Assembly (NCBI GenBank): GCA_029251085.1
Contig: JAQXDZ010000081.1
Location: 62,001 to 126,000 of the forward strand
Reading direction: 5' to 3'
DNA length: 64,000 nucleotides
DNA from: Mariniblastus sp.
GTDB lineage: Bacteria; Planctomycetota; Planctomycetia; Pirellulales; Pirellulaceae
Shown here: positions 46,742 through 55,599 of the stretch, piece by piece
Layout: the number at the start of each line of letters is the position of its first letter
How positions within the stretch are numbered: the stretch's first letter is position 1
The notes under the pieces: model-generated
What the model saw: the letters and a program-made list of their open reading frames with translations, nothing else
What the model was told of the DNA's origin: nothing
Database searches by the model: none
Program-made: the position numbers and the translations under genes

Positions 46742-48333
46742 GCAGTTCTTTTTGAACTCCGGTTAATGTTAACCGTGACAAACTGACGTTCCTGTTTGCG
46801 GGCGGGCAGAATAACCTCCGCAGTGCCAGACCCTGTACTTGCGAAGGCTGGTTCCCGAGGTGACTGAGCTTCTTCAAGGTCGATCCGAGCCCCCATTCCG
46901 AACTGGGTAATTTCTGCGATCTGCCTCTTTATCTCCGTCTTTTCGAGCGTGGACTGAGCGAACTCCAACTCGTCTTGTTGTGTCTCAACGTTAGTTTCGT
47001 GCGCAGGAGCAGGGGACACAGAGCCCAGCATTCCATGACGATTCTCAGAGAGGCTAACTACCATCGCCTCTACTGCATCCTTCAATTTCTCCGTTGCTTC
47101 GGCTGCCATTTGGTTCTGCGCCAGAATGGGTTCTAAACTTTGTTGGCTTCGATCCTGAGCCAGCAACTCTCCCATTAACTCAGCTTGCTGAGCCAACTTA
47201 CCTTGATAATCGGACATCAGCCGGGCATTGTCAGAAAGCGTGACCTGCCACTGACTCCAGCGGTGCGACATCGATTCATCCGCTTTGTCGATGGAGTTGG
47301 TTAGACCCAACGTCAGCTTTTCAACACTTTGCTGGATTGAATCCATCAATTGCTGACTGAGGCGATCTTTCAGGTTTTCCTGAGACTCCAGCCAAGTCGT
47401 GTGAGCTGCCTGAATCGTCTTTTGCCAACTGTTGGTTTGCTTTTCAATCGACTGCTGAGAAGCGTTTAAGAAATTGTGAGCCACATTCTCATAAGTTGGA
47501 TTGGCTGACGCTACCGTCATGTCAAAGTTTGCATTGATTTCCTGCTTTGCCCGCTGATCAACTAGCTCCAACAACTGAGTCTCAAATCGTTCAACTAAAA
47601 ATTGGCCGAACATCAAAACCATTGACAACGTCAAAGCAAGTGCCGTCGTGTCAAAGGCCACATAAAGGCTCCCGCGTAAGCCATCCATCATTTGCTGAAA
47701 ATCATTGTCGGGACCAACATTGATCCCACCAAGTGCCTGAGAAATACCTAGAACTGTCCCCAGAAAACCTAGCATTGGAGTCGCCCAAATCAATATCCGC
47801 ACCAACGAATACCGTTGTTGCTGACGATCGAGATCCAAGTCAGCCAAATACTTAAGCTCTTCTTCTACAGAGGCAGTGGAATTGGTGCGGTAAATGCAAT
47901 GCAGGGCGTTCACCAAACGCTGCCACAAATAGTGGTCATGCATCCATTTGGGCAACTCCAGCAAATGCTTTCCCAGACCAACCGTTCGCTCTTCGATAAC
48001 ACCCCGAGGCCTTACTCCCTCAGTTGCATCAGCAGGCGATTGGACTGAACCGCTCCCCACCGCACCTTGAGGAATACTAATTGAGATTTTCTTTTCGCCG
48101 CTGAATTGTTCAAAGATATTGTTAGCAATTAAGCCCAACGATGCGATTCCAATGAAAAACATCCCGACGGTTACCTTGGAAACCGGGTGCCCCGTCAGAT
48201 ACCTGAGGACGGTCTCGTTAGCGATATGCCCTTCATTGATCAGGTAGGACAGCCCCAAATACAACATTAGCCCGATGCAGATCGGGATCACAAGCGAGGG
48301 TAGTACGGCGATCCAACTTGACGATCGTTTCAC
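46738..48333 (-). CDS. MotA/TolQ/ExbB-type proton channel protein with long helical tail
   Basis: A 531-residue protein with four predicted membrane helices (about 8-33, 52-74, 180-203, 216-243). The family signature is TPMLGFLGTVLGISQALGG, followed by AFDTTALALTLSMVLMF, as in TolQ/ExbB/MotA. After the last helix a cytoplasmic tail of about 285 residues, mostly predicted coiled coil and rich in Gln, Glu and Ser, is far longer than in ExbB or TolQ. It is the first gene of the unit, and its TGA overlaps the next ATG. It should form the ion channel of a proton- or sodium-driven envelope machine. Confidence 0.75.
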   Translation of the reverse strand: MKRSSSWIAVLPSLVIPICIGLMLYLGLSYLINEGHIANETVLRYLTGHPVSKVTVGMFFIGIASLGLIANNIFEQFSGEKKISISIPQGAVGSGSVQSPADATEGVRPRGVIEERTVGLGKHLLELPKWMHDHYLWQRLVNALHCIYRTNSTASVEEELKYLADLDLDRQQQRYSLVRILIWATPMLGFLGTVLGISQALGGINVGPDNDFQQMMDGLRGSLYVAFDTTALALTLSMVLMFGQFLVERFETQLLELVDQRAKQEINANFDMTVASANPTYENVAHNFLNASQQSIEKQTNSWQKTIQAAHTTWLESQENLKDRLSQQLMDSIQQSVEKLTLGLTNSIDKADESMSHRWSQWQVTLSDNARLMSDYQGKLAQQAELMGELLAQDRSQQSLEPILAQNQMAAEATEKLKDAVEAMVVSLSENRHGMLGSVSPAPAHETNVETQQDELEFAQSTLEKTEIKRQIAEITQFGMGARIDLEEAQSPREPAFASTGSGTAEVILPARKQERQFVTVNINRSSKRTA

Positions 48334-48554
48334 TTGGCTTCCTTGACTACTGTTTCTTTTATTCGTTATGCAGTTGCCTGTGCGTCAGTCACGCAACACG
48401 CTATCCATCTGCAACCGTCAAAGCGACGGCGCGTTCTCTACTTAATCGGCAAACATTATCTATCGCGTAAACTTTATGTTGCCCGAATTGCATGATTTAT
48501 CGAATTGGATGACGGAATCAAAAGAACTGATAAAGTTGACGCTTTTTACCAAAG

Positions 48555-48662
48555 AGTTGGGTGTGATTCGTCGATAACACTCCTACTGAAACGCTGCGCT
48601 TCAGTTCGAATACCCAGGGGGGTGAAACCCGGTTCGGTAAACTCCGACCGGGTTTCTTTTTT
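48555..48662 (+). ncRNA. Candidate small RNA or attenuator
   Basis: Three consecutive plus-strand hairpins: gggtgt/acactc (48559-48564 with 48577-48582, one G-T wobble), actgaa/ttcagt (48585-48590 with 48600-48605, extended by gc/gc) and the terminator stem at 48625-48654. A terminator here cannot serve any known gene, since the upstream operon runs leftward, so a short independent plus transcript is implied. TTGACG at 48536 could be a -35 but the -10 is unclear. Confidence 0.35.
48625..48662 (+). terminator. Orphan intrinsic terminator
   Basis: A 9-bp stem aaacccggt/accgggttt is followed by a T-rich tail (tcttttttg). There is no T-run on the opposite strand, so it acts only on plus transcripts. 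Confidence 0.82.
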
Positions 48663-48915
48663 GCGCTTATCCCGACCTGGAATAATTCTTCCAAATCCAA
48701 GAAACCATTTGCCCTGATTCTCTGGCATTTTGGACGTTTTATCAGTGAATCCGTTGAAAGAGTCGCCTCTGACCCCCATCCTGTGAATTCAGTGCATTAG
48801 TGGGCAGGCGACCCAAAACATCTTAGAATCGCTAGCGAGCGCAAGCATTTTCGTGCTTGCTTATGTCTTCCTCCGTTTAAGCGTCGCTTTTTCGAATAAT
48901 CTAGTTGCTCTTATT

Positions 48916-49950
48916 ATGAAATCTGAAAACGAGGGGTCACCGGAGACCGCATCCCGACACTCTACAATCCTCCCCTGGCTTCGATTGTTGCGAATTTCTG
49001 CCTTACCAACGGCAATCTCCAATATTCTGATGGCGTTTCTATTGGTTCACCAAGCGTGGACACCTACCTTGGAACTCTGTCTTCTAATTTTGGCATCATC
49101 GCTGCTGTATTTATCCGGCATGGTTCTTAACGATGTCTTTGACATTGAGGTCGATCGAGTTCAGCGCCCCAACCGTCCACTGCCTTCTGGGAAAATTTCG
49201 CTCCAAACCGCGAAAACGGCGGGCTACATGCTGCTCTTGATTGGAGTCGTCGTGGCTTCCCTCGCCGGTTGGGTCGGCAGCGGAAGCGATCCCTTTTTAC
49301 CCACGAGTCCCTTCGCCCGCGCAAGTATCATTGCAGTCCTACTTGCAGCGTGCATCCTGCTTTACAACGGTCTCTTAAAACGTACGCTCTTCGCCCCCTT
49401 TCTGATGGGAAGCTGCCGAGGACTCAACATTCTCCTCGGTACGAGCACACTCATTCCACTTGCGACGGGCATGACAACTTCTGCAGCGTCACCGACATTT
49501 TTGAGTATTCCCTTACTCGCTTGGTGGATCTCTATTTCCATTGGAACGTTGATTTGCGGTGTTACATTATTAGGCCGTAATGAAGCGGTTGAATCGCAAA
49601 AACGCCTGCCCCTTTTTATCGCTTGCGGGTTTATCATTGCGGGGATCACTGGCATTGGTAGCGTCGTTTATTGCCCAATGGACCTCGAGCTGTCACCTCT
49701 GGTAAAGAGTATTTATCCACTTATCGTTGCGGTCATCTCGTTGACGATTATTCGCCGTGTCGTTGGAGCCGCAATCATTGCGACTCCGTTGGCCATCCAG
49801 TCGGGAGTAATTTCCGTGCTTCGCAGCTTAATCATCCTTGATGCCGTCATCTGTTTCCTCGCCGCACCACAACCGGAGTATTACGCATTAATCGTATTGA
49901 GCCTTTTGATTCCTAACATTCTTTTGAGTCGCTTTATCTCCACGACCTAG
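48916..49950 (+). CDS. UbiA-family prenyltransferase (EboC-like candidate)
   Basis: A 344-residue polytopic membrane protein with about eight or nine helices. The first Asp-rich motif NDVFDIEVDRVQRPNRPLPSG is that of UbiA enzymes, which transfer isoprenoid chains to small acceptors. The second Asp motif in the fourth helical pair is not recognisable (GRNEAVESQKRLP). The ATG at 48916 is chosen; the frame extends 21 codons upstream. A TIM-barrel gene and a nucleotide-pyrophosphatase-like gene follow on the same strand, an order seen in ebo metabolite-trafficking clusters. The acceptor is unknown. Confidence 0.8.
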   Translation: MKSENEGSPETASRHSTILPWLRLLRISALPTAISNILMAFLLVHQAWTPTLELCLLILASSLLYLSGMVLNDVFDIEVDRVQRPNRPLPSGKISLQTAKTAGYMLLLIGVVVASLAGWVGSGSDPFLPTSPFARASIIAVLLAACILLYNGLLKRTLFAPFLMGSCRGLNILLGTSTLIPLATGMTTSAASPTFLSIPLLAWWISISIGTLICGVTLLGRNEAVESQKRLPLFIACGFIIAGITGIGSVVYCPMDLELSPLVKSIYPLIVAVISLTIIRRVVGAAIIATPLAIQSGVISVLRSLIILDAVICFLAAPQPEYYALIVLSLLIPNILLSRFISTT

Positions 49951-50028
49951 ATCAATCAGCTGTTGTTTTTTTAAAAATTCACTCACCTCAAACGCCACTA
50001 GCTAATCGAAACAACACACGGCATTTTT

Positions 50029-50886
50029 ATGATAATCGGCTACAACACAAACGGCCTTTCGAACCACAACGCCAATGATGGTTTGGAGTTACTTGCCAAA
50101 ACGGGCTATAAAAGTGTGGCCATCACAATTGATCACGGCTGGCTTAGCCCGCGGGATCCCGCTGCAGATGTGCAGGTCCAGCAATTTAAACATTTCTTAG
50201 AACAACATGGCATTTCGAGCGTGATCGAGACTGGCGCACGCTTTCTTCTCAATCCAGAATCCAAACATTCGCCAACGCTTTTAGATCCTGATCCTCATCA
50301 ATCACAAAAGAGGATCGACTTTATTAAATACTGCATTGACGTTGGTATTGAACTTGGCAGCGATTGCGTATCGATCTGGTCAGGCATTAAACCGAAGGAT
50401 CTTTCGTTCGACTTGGCGATGGACCGTTTGGTAGAAAATCTTGAGATCGTTCTCCGATATGCTGAATCGCGGGGAATTGATATTGGATTTGAACCCGAAC
50501 CGGGAATGCTAATCGACACGACCGGACGTTACGAGCGACTCACACACTTGCTCGACTCGCCGCGGATGAAAATGACTCTCGACATCGGGCACCTCTTCTG
50601 TTTAAGTGAAATACCGATCGCAAATTACATTGAAAAATGGGCGAACCGCCTAGTAAATGTTCACATCGAAGATATGAAATCCGGCGTTCATGAACATCTG
50701 ATGTTTGGAGACGGCCAAATTCACTTCCCACCTGTCATCGAATCACTAAATCGCTGCGGCTACCGGGGAGGACTCCACGTCGAACTAAGTCGCCACAGCC
50801 ACGATGCCGCCAATGTAGTTCGACAATCCTATGATTTTTTAAACCCCATTATCCAAGACGTACTCGCTAATGATAATCCGCTTTAA
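50029..50886 (+). CDS. Sugar phosphate isomerase/epimerase-like TIM-barrel protein
   Basis: A 285-residue xylose-isomerase-like TIM barrel (AP endonuclease family 2 superfamily). Metal-ligand segments are GFEPEPGML, TLDIGHLFCL, VNVHIEDMKSGVHEHL and LHVELSRHSHDA, giving the Glu-Asp-His-Glu set used by sugar isomerases and epimerases. The start IGYNTNGLSNH is a typical first strand. It lies 78 bases after the prenyltransferase gene and 67 before the next, so the three are probably one transcript. EboE proteins share this fold but are usually longer, so equivalence is only suggested. Confidence 0.8.
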   Translation: MIIGYNTNGLSNHNANDGLELLAKTGYKSVAITIDHGWLSPRDPAADVQVQQFKHFLEQHGISSVIETGARFLLNPESKHSPTLLDPDPHQSQKRIDFIKYCIDVGIELGSDCVSIWSGIKPKDLSFDLAMDRLVENLEIVLRYAESRGIDIGFEPEPGMLIDTTGRYERLTHLLDSPRMKMTLDIGHLFCLSEIPIANYIEKWANRLVNVHIEDMKSGVHEHLMFGDGQIHFPPVIESLNRCGYRGGLHVELSRHSHDAANVVRQSYDFLNPIIQDVLANDNPL

Positions 50887-50953
50887 CGGCGTTGGCCTTT
50901 AATTCGACTTCCTAACGCGTCCATCCCCAGTTCCATTTGAATCGAGAGATAAC

Positions 50954-52249
50954 GTGACCCGTGTTTGTGTCATCAATGTGGTCGGTCTGACTCCAAAATT
51001 ACTTGCGCACGCCCCGAATCTGGCGGCCGTTGGTAATGCGGCCGCTTGGAAAAGCCCATTACCTGCCGTCACATCCACATCCCAAGCAACCTTACTTACT
51101 GGATTATCACCGCGAGACCATGGAATCGTCGCCAACGGTTGGTACTATCGTGACACTCAGGAAATTCGATTTTGGCAACAAGCGAACTCGCTGGTTCAAG
51201 GAGAGAAGTTTTACGACAACATTGAAACCGCAAAAATGTTTTGGTGGTTTAACCAAGGGTCAGGTGTCCGCTACAGCTGCACCCCCAAACCTCATTACGG
51301 CTGCGATGGTTCGAAGGTATTTGACATTCTGGATTTTACCGAATGTGATTTAACGAAATCCATTGGCTCCTTCCCATTCTTTAGCTTCTGGGGGCCCCAT
51401 GCTGGCCTCCCCAGCACACAGTGGATCGCCGAGGCGACAGCTTTGGTAATGCGACGTAAAAAACCAGAATTGACACTCGCCTATCTACCTCACCTCGACT
51501 ACGACTTCCAGCGATTCACCTCACACGCCCCGGAACGTGTCAAAGAAGTCGACGATTGCGCAGGCGAGATCATTCGGGCTGCAGAGGAAATCAACGCGCA
51601 AGTGGTGGTTGTCTCCGAATACGGCCTCGTCCCTGTTGACCAGCCAGTACACCTAAACCGTATCCTGAGAAATTCAGGCTTGTTGAACATTCGTTCGGGA
51701 CCCTTTGGAGAAATATTAATCCCGGGTGAATCCAAGGCATTTGCTGTAGCAGATCACCAACTTGCACATATCTACGTTGCCAATCCCTCGGATATTCCCA
51801 GCGTCCAAAAAATTCTCGCTGCGACCCCCGGCGTTGCAGCGGTCGTTGACCCTGGTGATCTCGAATTGGATCACCCAAGAAGCGGGGAGCTTATCGCACT
51901 CGCGGAGCCAAACGCTTGGTTTACCTACTACTATTGGCTTGAGGACCGCCTCGCTCCCGACTTTGCTAAGACAGTCGACATTCATCGAAAGCCCGGATAC
52001 GACCCATGTGAACTCTTCATGACTTCCAAGATTCGAGCCATTCGAAAACTGATTCGCAAAAAAATCGGCATGCGTTATTCGATGGATGTTATCCCGCTCG
52101 ATGCCACACTTGTGAAAGGCAGCCACGGCCTTACCCCAAGCGATGACGAGGGGCCACTGGTGATTGGCCCTGGCGAACCACCGGAGAAAATGACGCAATT
52201 CAAAGGCTACCTCGAGCGTTTACTCAAGAGCACGCAGCCTGTTTCATGA
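50954..52249 (+). CDS. Type I phosphodiesterase/nucleotide pyrophosphatase-like protein
   Basis: A 431-residue alkaline-phosphatase-superfamily protein. Segments typical of the family are PAVTSTSQATLLTGLSPRDHGIVANGWYYRD (with the Thr nucleophile and metal ligands), FWWFNQGSG, FFSFWGPHAG and AYLPHLDYDFQRF, with later metal-binding VVVSEYG and SHGLTPSDDEGP. There is no signal peptide, so the protein is cytoplasmic. It should hydrolyse a phosphodiester or phosphonate bond; the substrate is unknown. The GTG start has a gagaga stretch upstream. It is the third gene of the ebo-like set, convergent with the LRR gene. Confidence 0.85.
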   Translation: MTRVCVINVVGLTPKLLAHAPNLAAVGNAAAWKSPLPAVTSTSQATLLTGLSPRDHGIVANGWYYRDTQEIRFWQQANSLVQGEKFYDNIETAKMFWWFNQGSGVRYSCTPKPHYGCDGSKVFDILDFTECDLTKSIGSFPFFSFWGPHAGLPSTQWIAEATALVMRRKKPELTLAYLPHLDYDFQRFTSHAPERVKEVDDCAGEIIRAAEEINAQVVVVSEYGLVPVDQPVHLNRILRNSGLLNIRSGPFGEILIPGESKAFAVADHQLAHIYVANPSDIPSVQKILAATPGVAAVVDPGDLELDHPRSGELIALAEPNAWFTYYYWLEDRLAPDFAKTVDIHRKPGYDPCELFMTSKIRAIRKLIRKKIGMRYSMDVIPLDATLVKGSHGLTPSDDEGPLVIGPGEPPEKMTQFKGYLERLLKSTQPVS

Positions 52250-52328
52250 TCGTCAATCCAGATTTCTCGGCGCACGATTCAAGCACTCAATCAGCTAATC
52301 AAGACCAAGCCACCGCCTGCGATTTGGA

Positions 52329-53783
52329 TTAGGGTAAAATCACGGTGCAATCTGTAGCCGCAAAGTGATCGTCTAAATCGTAGGCTACATCCTCCGTGAT
52401 TCCCGTGTAGGAAATATTGAGATATTGCAAATTGTTCAGCCCCATCAACGAAGGCTTAGACGCATCCGTAATCTTTGTTTTACCGAGATGCAAAAAAGTT
52501 AACTGCGGCATGTTTTCTAGCATCTTAATGCCTGCATCAGTCACTTTGGTGTTATCCAAATTCAAAGAGGTCAGTCCTTTCAGCGAAGTGACTGGCTTCA
52601 GGCCAACATCCGAAAATTTAGTACTCCATAAATTGAGCTCTTTGAGACCAGCAAACTTTGCCAGGCTCTCACCGGCAGCATCCGTGATGCCTGGCGAATT
52701 ACATTCGCTCAAATCAAGCTTCTCAAGCTTTTTTAATGCAGTTAGATACTCGATCCCCTGATCCGAGAGTCGCGTGTCCCTCAAATTAAGTTTGACAATG
52801 TTAGGCATTCCCGCAATGACGCGAAGTGTTTCATCACCAATAGAAGTACGAAATAAATGAATTTCTTTTAAGTCCAAATTGGCAAGCGTCTTGAACCCTT
52901 TGTCTGTGACACTTGAGTCGTTCAGCCCAAGCACTTTGAGCTTCTTCATCTTCGCCACAAACGCCATCGATTCATCATTAATCGAGTTACCCCAAACTTT
53001 TAGAAACGAGAGATTTGGACAATGGGAGAGTGCCTCGAGTCCAACAATTGTCACGCGATTGCAATCACTGAGGTCAATTGCTTTCAACGTCTGCAATTCA
53101 GAAAGGTATTGCAGCTCCTCGTCACCCACTCTCGTTTGCCCGCATCGAATCTGTTCCAAGGCAGGATACTCGGAGAGGACTTTCATTCCTTCTGCGGACA
53201 GCGTAGCCTTTAGCAACTGCAAAAACTTCAATCGTTTTAAAGGCTTGAGTTTTTCAAAATCCTCTGCAGACGGCGTGCTTCGACTGATGTCTAGATACTC
53301 AAGGTTGACAATTTTGGCCAACTGATCAAAGGAACCGGAGTCAACTTTCGTTCCATCAAGAATGACTCTTGTCAATTTGGTAAATTTACCTAACTGCTCG
53401 AGACCGTCGTTTCCAAGTGAGGACTCGGCTAAGTCAACTTCTACAGCGAAACCGTCATCATCCATTGAGAAGAACGCATCTCTATTTTCAAGCTTCTCGC
53501 GAATGGCTTCTTCCTCGGCTATCGAAAAACCATTAATCACCACTGGATCGGGCGCGGCTGGCACCTTGGTTTGCGGTTCAGGGTCGGCAACAGGGCGACC
53601 TGAAATTGCGTCAGAAGTCTCGGGAGCCAACGAAGCGACCGCTGGCGCGTCACGGTCAGTCACTACCGATTGCTCGTCTCTTGCTCGACGGAGTTCGCTG
53701 TAGTCGCTAATTTCACAACCCACCAATCCGATGAAATTCGCAAACAAAACGACTACAAAACATTTTTTGACAACAGAATTCAT
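52329..53783 (-). CDS. Leucine-rich repeat lipoprotein
   Basis: A 484-residue protein with a type II signal peptide and lipobox ending VGC at about residue 23. A Pro/Ala/Ser/Asp-rich linker follows (about 30-85). Then come roughly 14 leucine-rich repeats of about 24 residues (LK.L..LNL..T.ITD.G), the ribonuclease-inhibitor-like type abundant in planctomycetes. The ATG at 53783 (MNSVVKK) is chosen over an upstream one because the signal peptide then begins correctly. It is probably a surface or periplasmic protein-binding scaffold; the partner is unknown. Confidence 0.85.
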   Translation of the reverse strand: MNSVVKKCFVVVLFANFIGLVGCEISDYSELRRARDEQSVVTDRDAPAVASLAPETSDAISGRPVADPEPQTKVPAAPDPVVINGFSIAEEEAIREKLENRDAFFSMDDDGFAVEVDLAESSLGNDGLEQLGKFTKLTRVILDGTKVDSGSFDQLAKIVNLEYLDISRSTPSAEDFEKLKPLKRLKFLQLLKATLSAEGMKVLSEYPALEQIRCGQTRVGDEELQYLSELQTLKAIDLSDCNRVTIVGLEALSHCPNLSFLKVWGNSINDESMAFVAKMKKLKVLGLNDSSVTDKGFKTLANLDLKEIHLFRTSIGDETLRVIAGMPNIVKLNLRDTRLSDQGIEYLTALKKLEKLDLSECNSPGITDAAGESLAKFAGLKELNLWSTKFSDVGLKPVTSLKGLTSLNLDNTKVTDAGIKMLENMPQLTFLHLGKTKITDASKPSLMGLNNLQYLNISYTGITEDVAYDLDDHFAATDCTVILP

Positions 53784-54185
53784 AAACACTCTTTCAGATC
53801 CAATATCACTTCGTCGTTTGTCTAGCAAAATCACCCAACCAAACCGAGATAAAGAATTTACCATCTTATGGCACGATTAACAGTACAACGGATCACCATC
53901 GGTCAGCAAAACTAAGGGCTGACCGCGATCCCAACACTCATATCCATCGAGACCACATCGGGCAAGAAACCGTTCATTCAATCAACTCCAACCCGCCTCG
54001 CTGCCTAATATTTCACGGCAAGATTTTTTTATCACAATCGAAACATCCCTCCTATTTGGTAATTTTCAAATAAGAAAATACGCTAAAATTGAACGAGCCG
54101 ATCGGAGTGAGATTTATCGATCGAATTCAATCGTGTTAGTTTGCAAACATAAATTGGTGTACTCTCTTTTCCCATTAATTAGACA
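53784..54185. other. Divergent intergenic region, LRR gene and TPR gene
   Basis: No gene is seen. It presumably holds both promoters. It is AT-rich near 54030-54170, and no clear hexamer pair with acceptable spacing was found. Confidence 0.4.
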
Positions 54186-55577
54186 ATGAACAGCAGAAAC
54201 TTGACCAATCATCTCGCCTATCGCTGGCTAATGGCAGCCTTGATCGTCAGCCTATCCACAGCCTGCACGGCCCCCCGAGCGATATTCGCCCAAGAGTTAA
54301 CATCCAGCATGTTGCTGCGCCCACACATCGAGAGTTTAAATGCCCAACATGACGATGTGTCAAAAGCGATTGAGATATTTAAAACCGGCGATTTCATTCA
54401 GGCCAAGCAATTACTTGGCTCGGTTTGCGAAGCAGACACCTCGCTACCACCGTCCGAATTATTGCTGGCGACGATGTTTCAGGCAGCCGGCCGTCCCAAT
54501 CTTGCTCGAGTAGAACTAGAAAACGCAATGCAGAGCAGGCCCAACGACCCCGGAGCTCTATTGATTTTCGCTGAGTCAGCCATCCAAAATGGACGCTATG
54601 CCGAAGCCAAAATTCTATTCGAGCGCGCGGCCCAGCTGACAACCCAGCTCTCCAACAATGCCTACCGAAAACAAAATATTCAAAACCGAATTGCATTGAA
54701 CTCAGCCGCAATCGCGGAATACAGAAATTCGTGGAGCGAGGCTGCTGACCTGCTTGAGCCCCTAGCCGTTCAAGAACCCGGCAATTCGAAAGTGATCTCA
54801 CGTCTATCACGAAGCCTGTTTAAATCAGGCAAATCGGATGAAGCGCTAGTGATACTTAAGAAACATTGGAATGAAAACAAAACGACCACGCAGAGACCTG
54901 AAATCACCATGGCGGTTCTCTATCAAGAAGCGAACGATTTGAGAAAAGCGGAAGAGCTAATGGTCGCTGCCTCAGAGCTCGAAGCTGAGAACGCCGTCAA
55001 CCAGACAACGGTTGCTCGCTGGGCATTAGACAATGGAAAACTTGAACTCGCCAAAAAATGTGTCGACCGTGCTCTCAATACCCAACCGAATCCTGAAACC
55101 CGATTACTCTCGGCGCTCGTTGCCCGCTACCAGAAAGACTATGAAGCCGCCCAAGCTATTCTGGAGTCGGCACATCTCGAATCACCAGCCAACCTTGGAA
55201 TCATCCTCGAACTCGCCATGACGCTAAGTAACATTAAGGGCGAAGAAAATCGTGGCCTCCAGTACGCTCAATTGGCAGTCAAAATCCAGCCTGACCTGCG
55301 ACAGCCCGCCGGCCGCAATGCCGCCATGTCACTGGCCTGGCTACTCTATCGGTTCGGAGGCCAAGCGGATTCTGAAAAAATCCTTCAGACCGTTCTAATG
55401 GCTGGTCCAATGAGCGCGGAATGCAATTATTTCGCCGCGAGGATATTGATGAATAAAAATCGGTCAGCCTCGAAACAGCTCTTTGAGGAAATCATCAAAA
55501 GCGGACGTCAATTCCCGGGTTTCAACGAAGCAAAAGACCTCTACGAGAAAACAATTTGGTCACAAGAAAGACCGTAG
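54186..55577 (+). CDS. Exported TPR-repeat protein
   Basis: A 463-residue helical protein. The N-terminus has a hydrophobic segment (about 14-27) ending in STAC, which could be a weak lipobox, and a possible Sec cleavage after IFAQ. The remainder is made of tetratricopeptide repeats of about 34 residues with alternating small and aromatic positions (for example AEAKILFERAAQL, LELAKKCVDRALNTQPN). It should act as a protein-interaction scaffold in the envelope. It is convergent with the HisN-like gene. Confidence 0.75.
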   Translation: MNSRNLTNHLAYRWLMAALIVSLSTACTAPRAIFAQELTSSMLLRPHIESLNAQHDDVSKAIEIFKTGDFIQAKQLLGSVCEADTSLPPSELLLATMFQAAGRPNLARVELENAMQSRPNDPGALLIFAESAIQNGRYAEAKILFERAAQLTTQLSNNAYRKQNIQNRIALNSAAIAEYRNSWSEAADLLEPLAVQEPGNSKVISRLSRSLFKSGKSDEALVILKKHWNENKTTTQRPEITMAVLYQEANDLRKAEELMVAASELEAENAVNQTTVARWALDNGKLELAKKCVDRALNTQPNPETRLLSALVARYQKDYEAAQAILESAHLESPANLGIILELAMTLSNIKGEENRGLQYAQLAVKIQPDLRQPAGRNAAMSLAWLLYRFGGQADSEKILQTVLMAGPMSAECNYFAARILMNKNRSASKQLFEEIIKSGRQFPGFNEAKDLYEKTIWSQERP

Positions 55578-55599
55578 TGACCAACCGCTCCAAGGCGTT

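Larger units (their letters stand above)
48334..48915. other. Divergent intergenic region with a candidate small RNA
   Basis: No coding gene is seen in about 580 bases. The region holds the promoter side of the leftward ExbB-like operon and of the rightward UbiA-type gene. Between them a plus-strand terminator is preceded by two further hairpins. Confidence 0.5.

Noticed and set aside
44079..48333. Zorya anti-phage system
   Set aside because: There is a ZorA-like tail, but no OmpA-type ZorB domain and no ZorC, ZorD or ZorE gene nearby, and two ExbD-like partners are present instead of one.
48600..48625. A gttcgaata stretch reminiscent of a tRNA T-loop
   Set aside because: The flanking bases do not form the 5-bp T-stem, and no acceptor or anticodon stem can be built around it.
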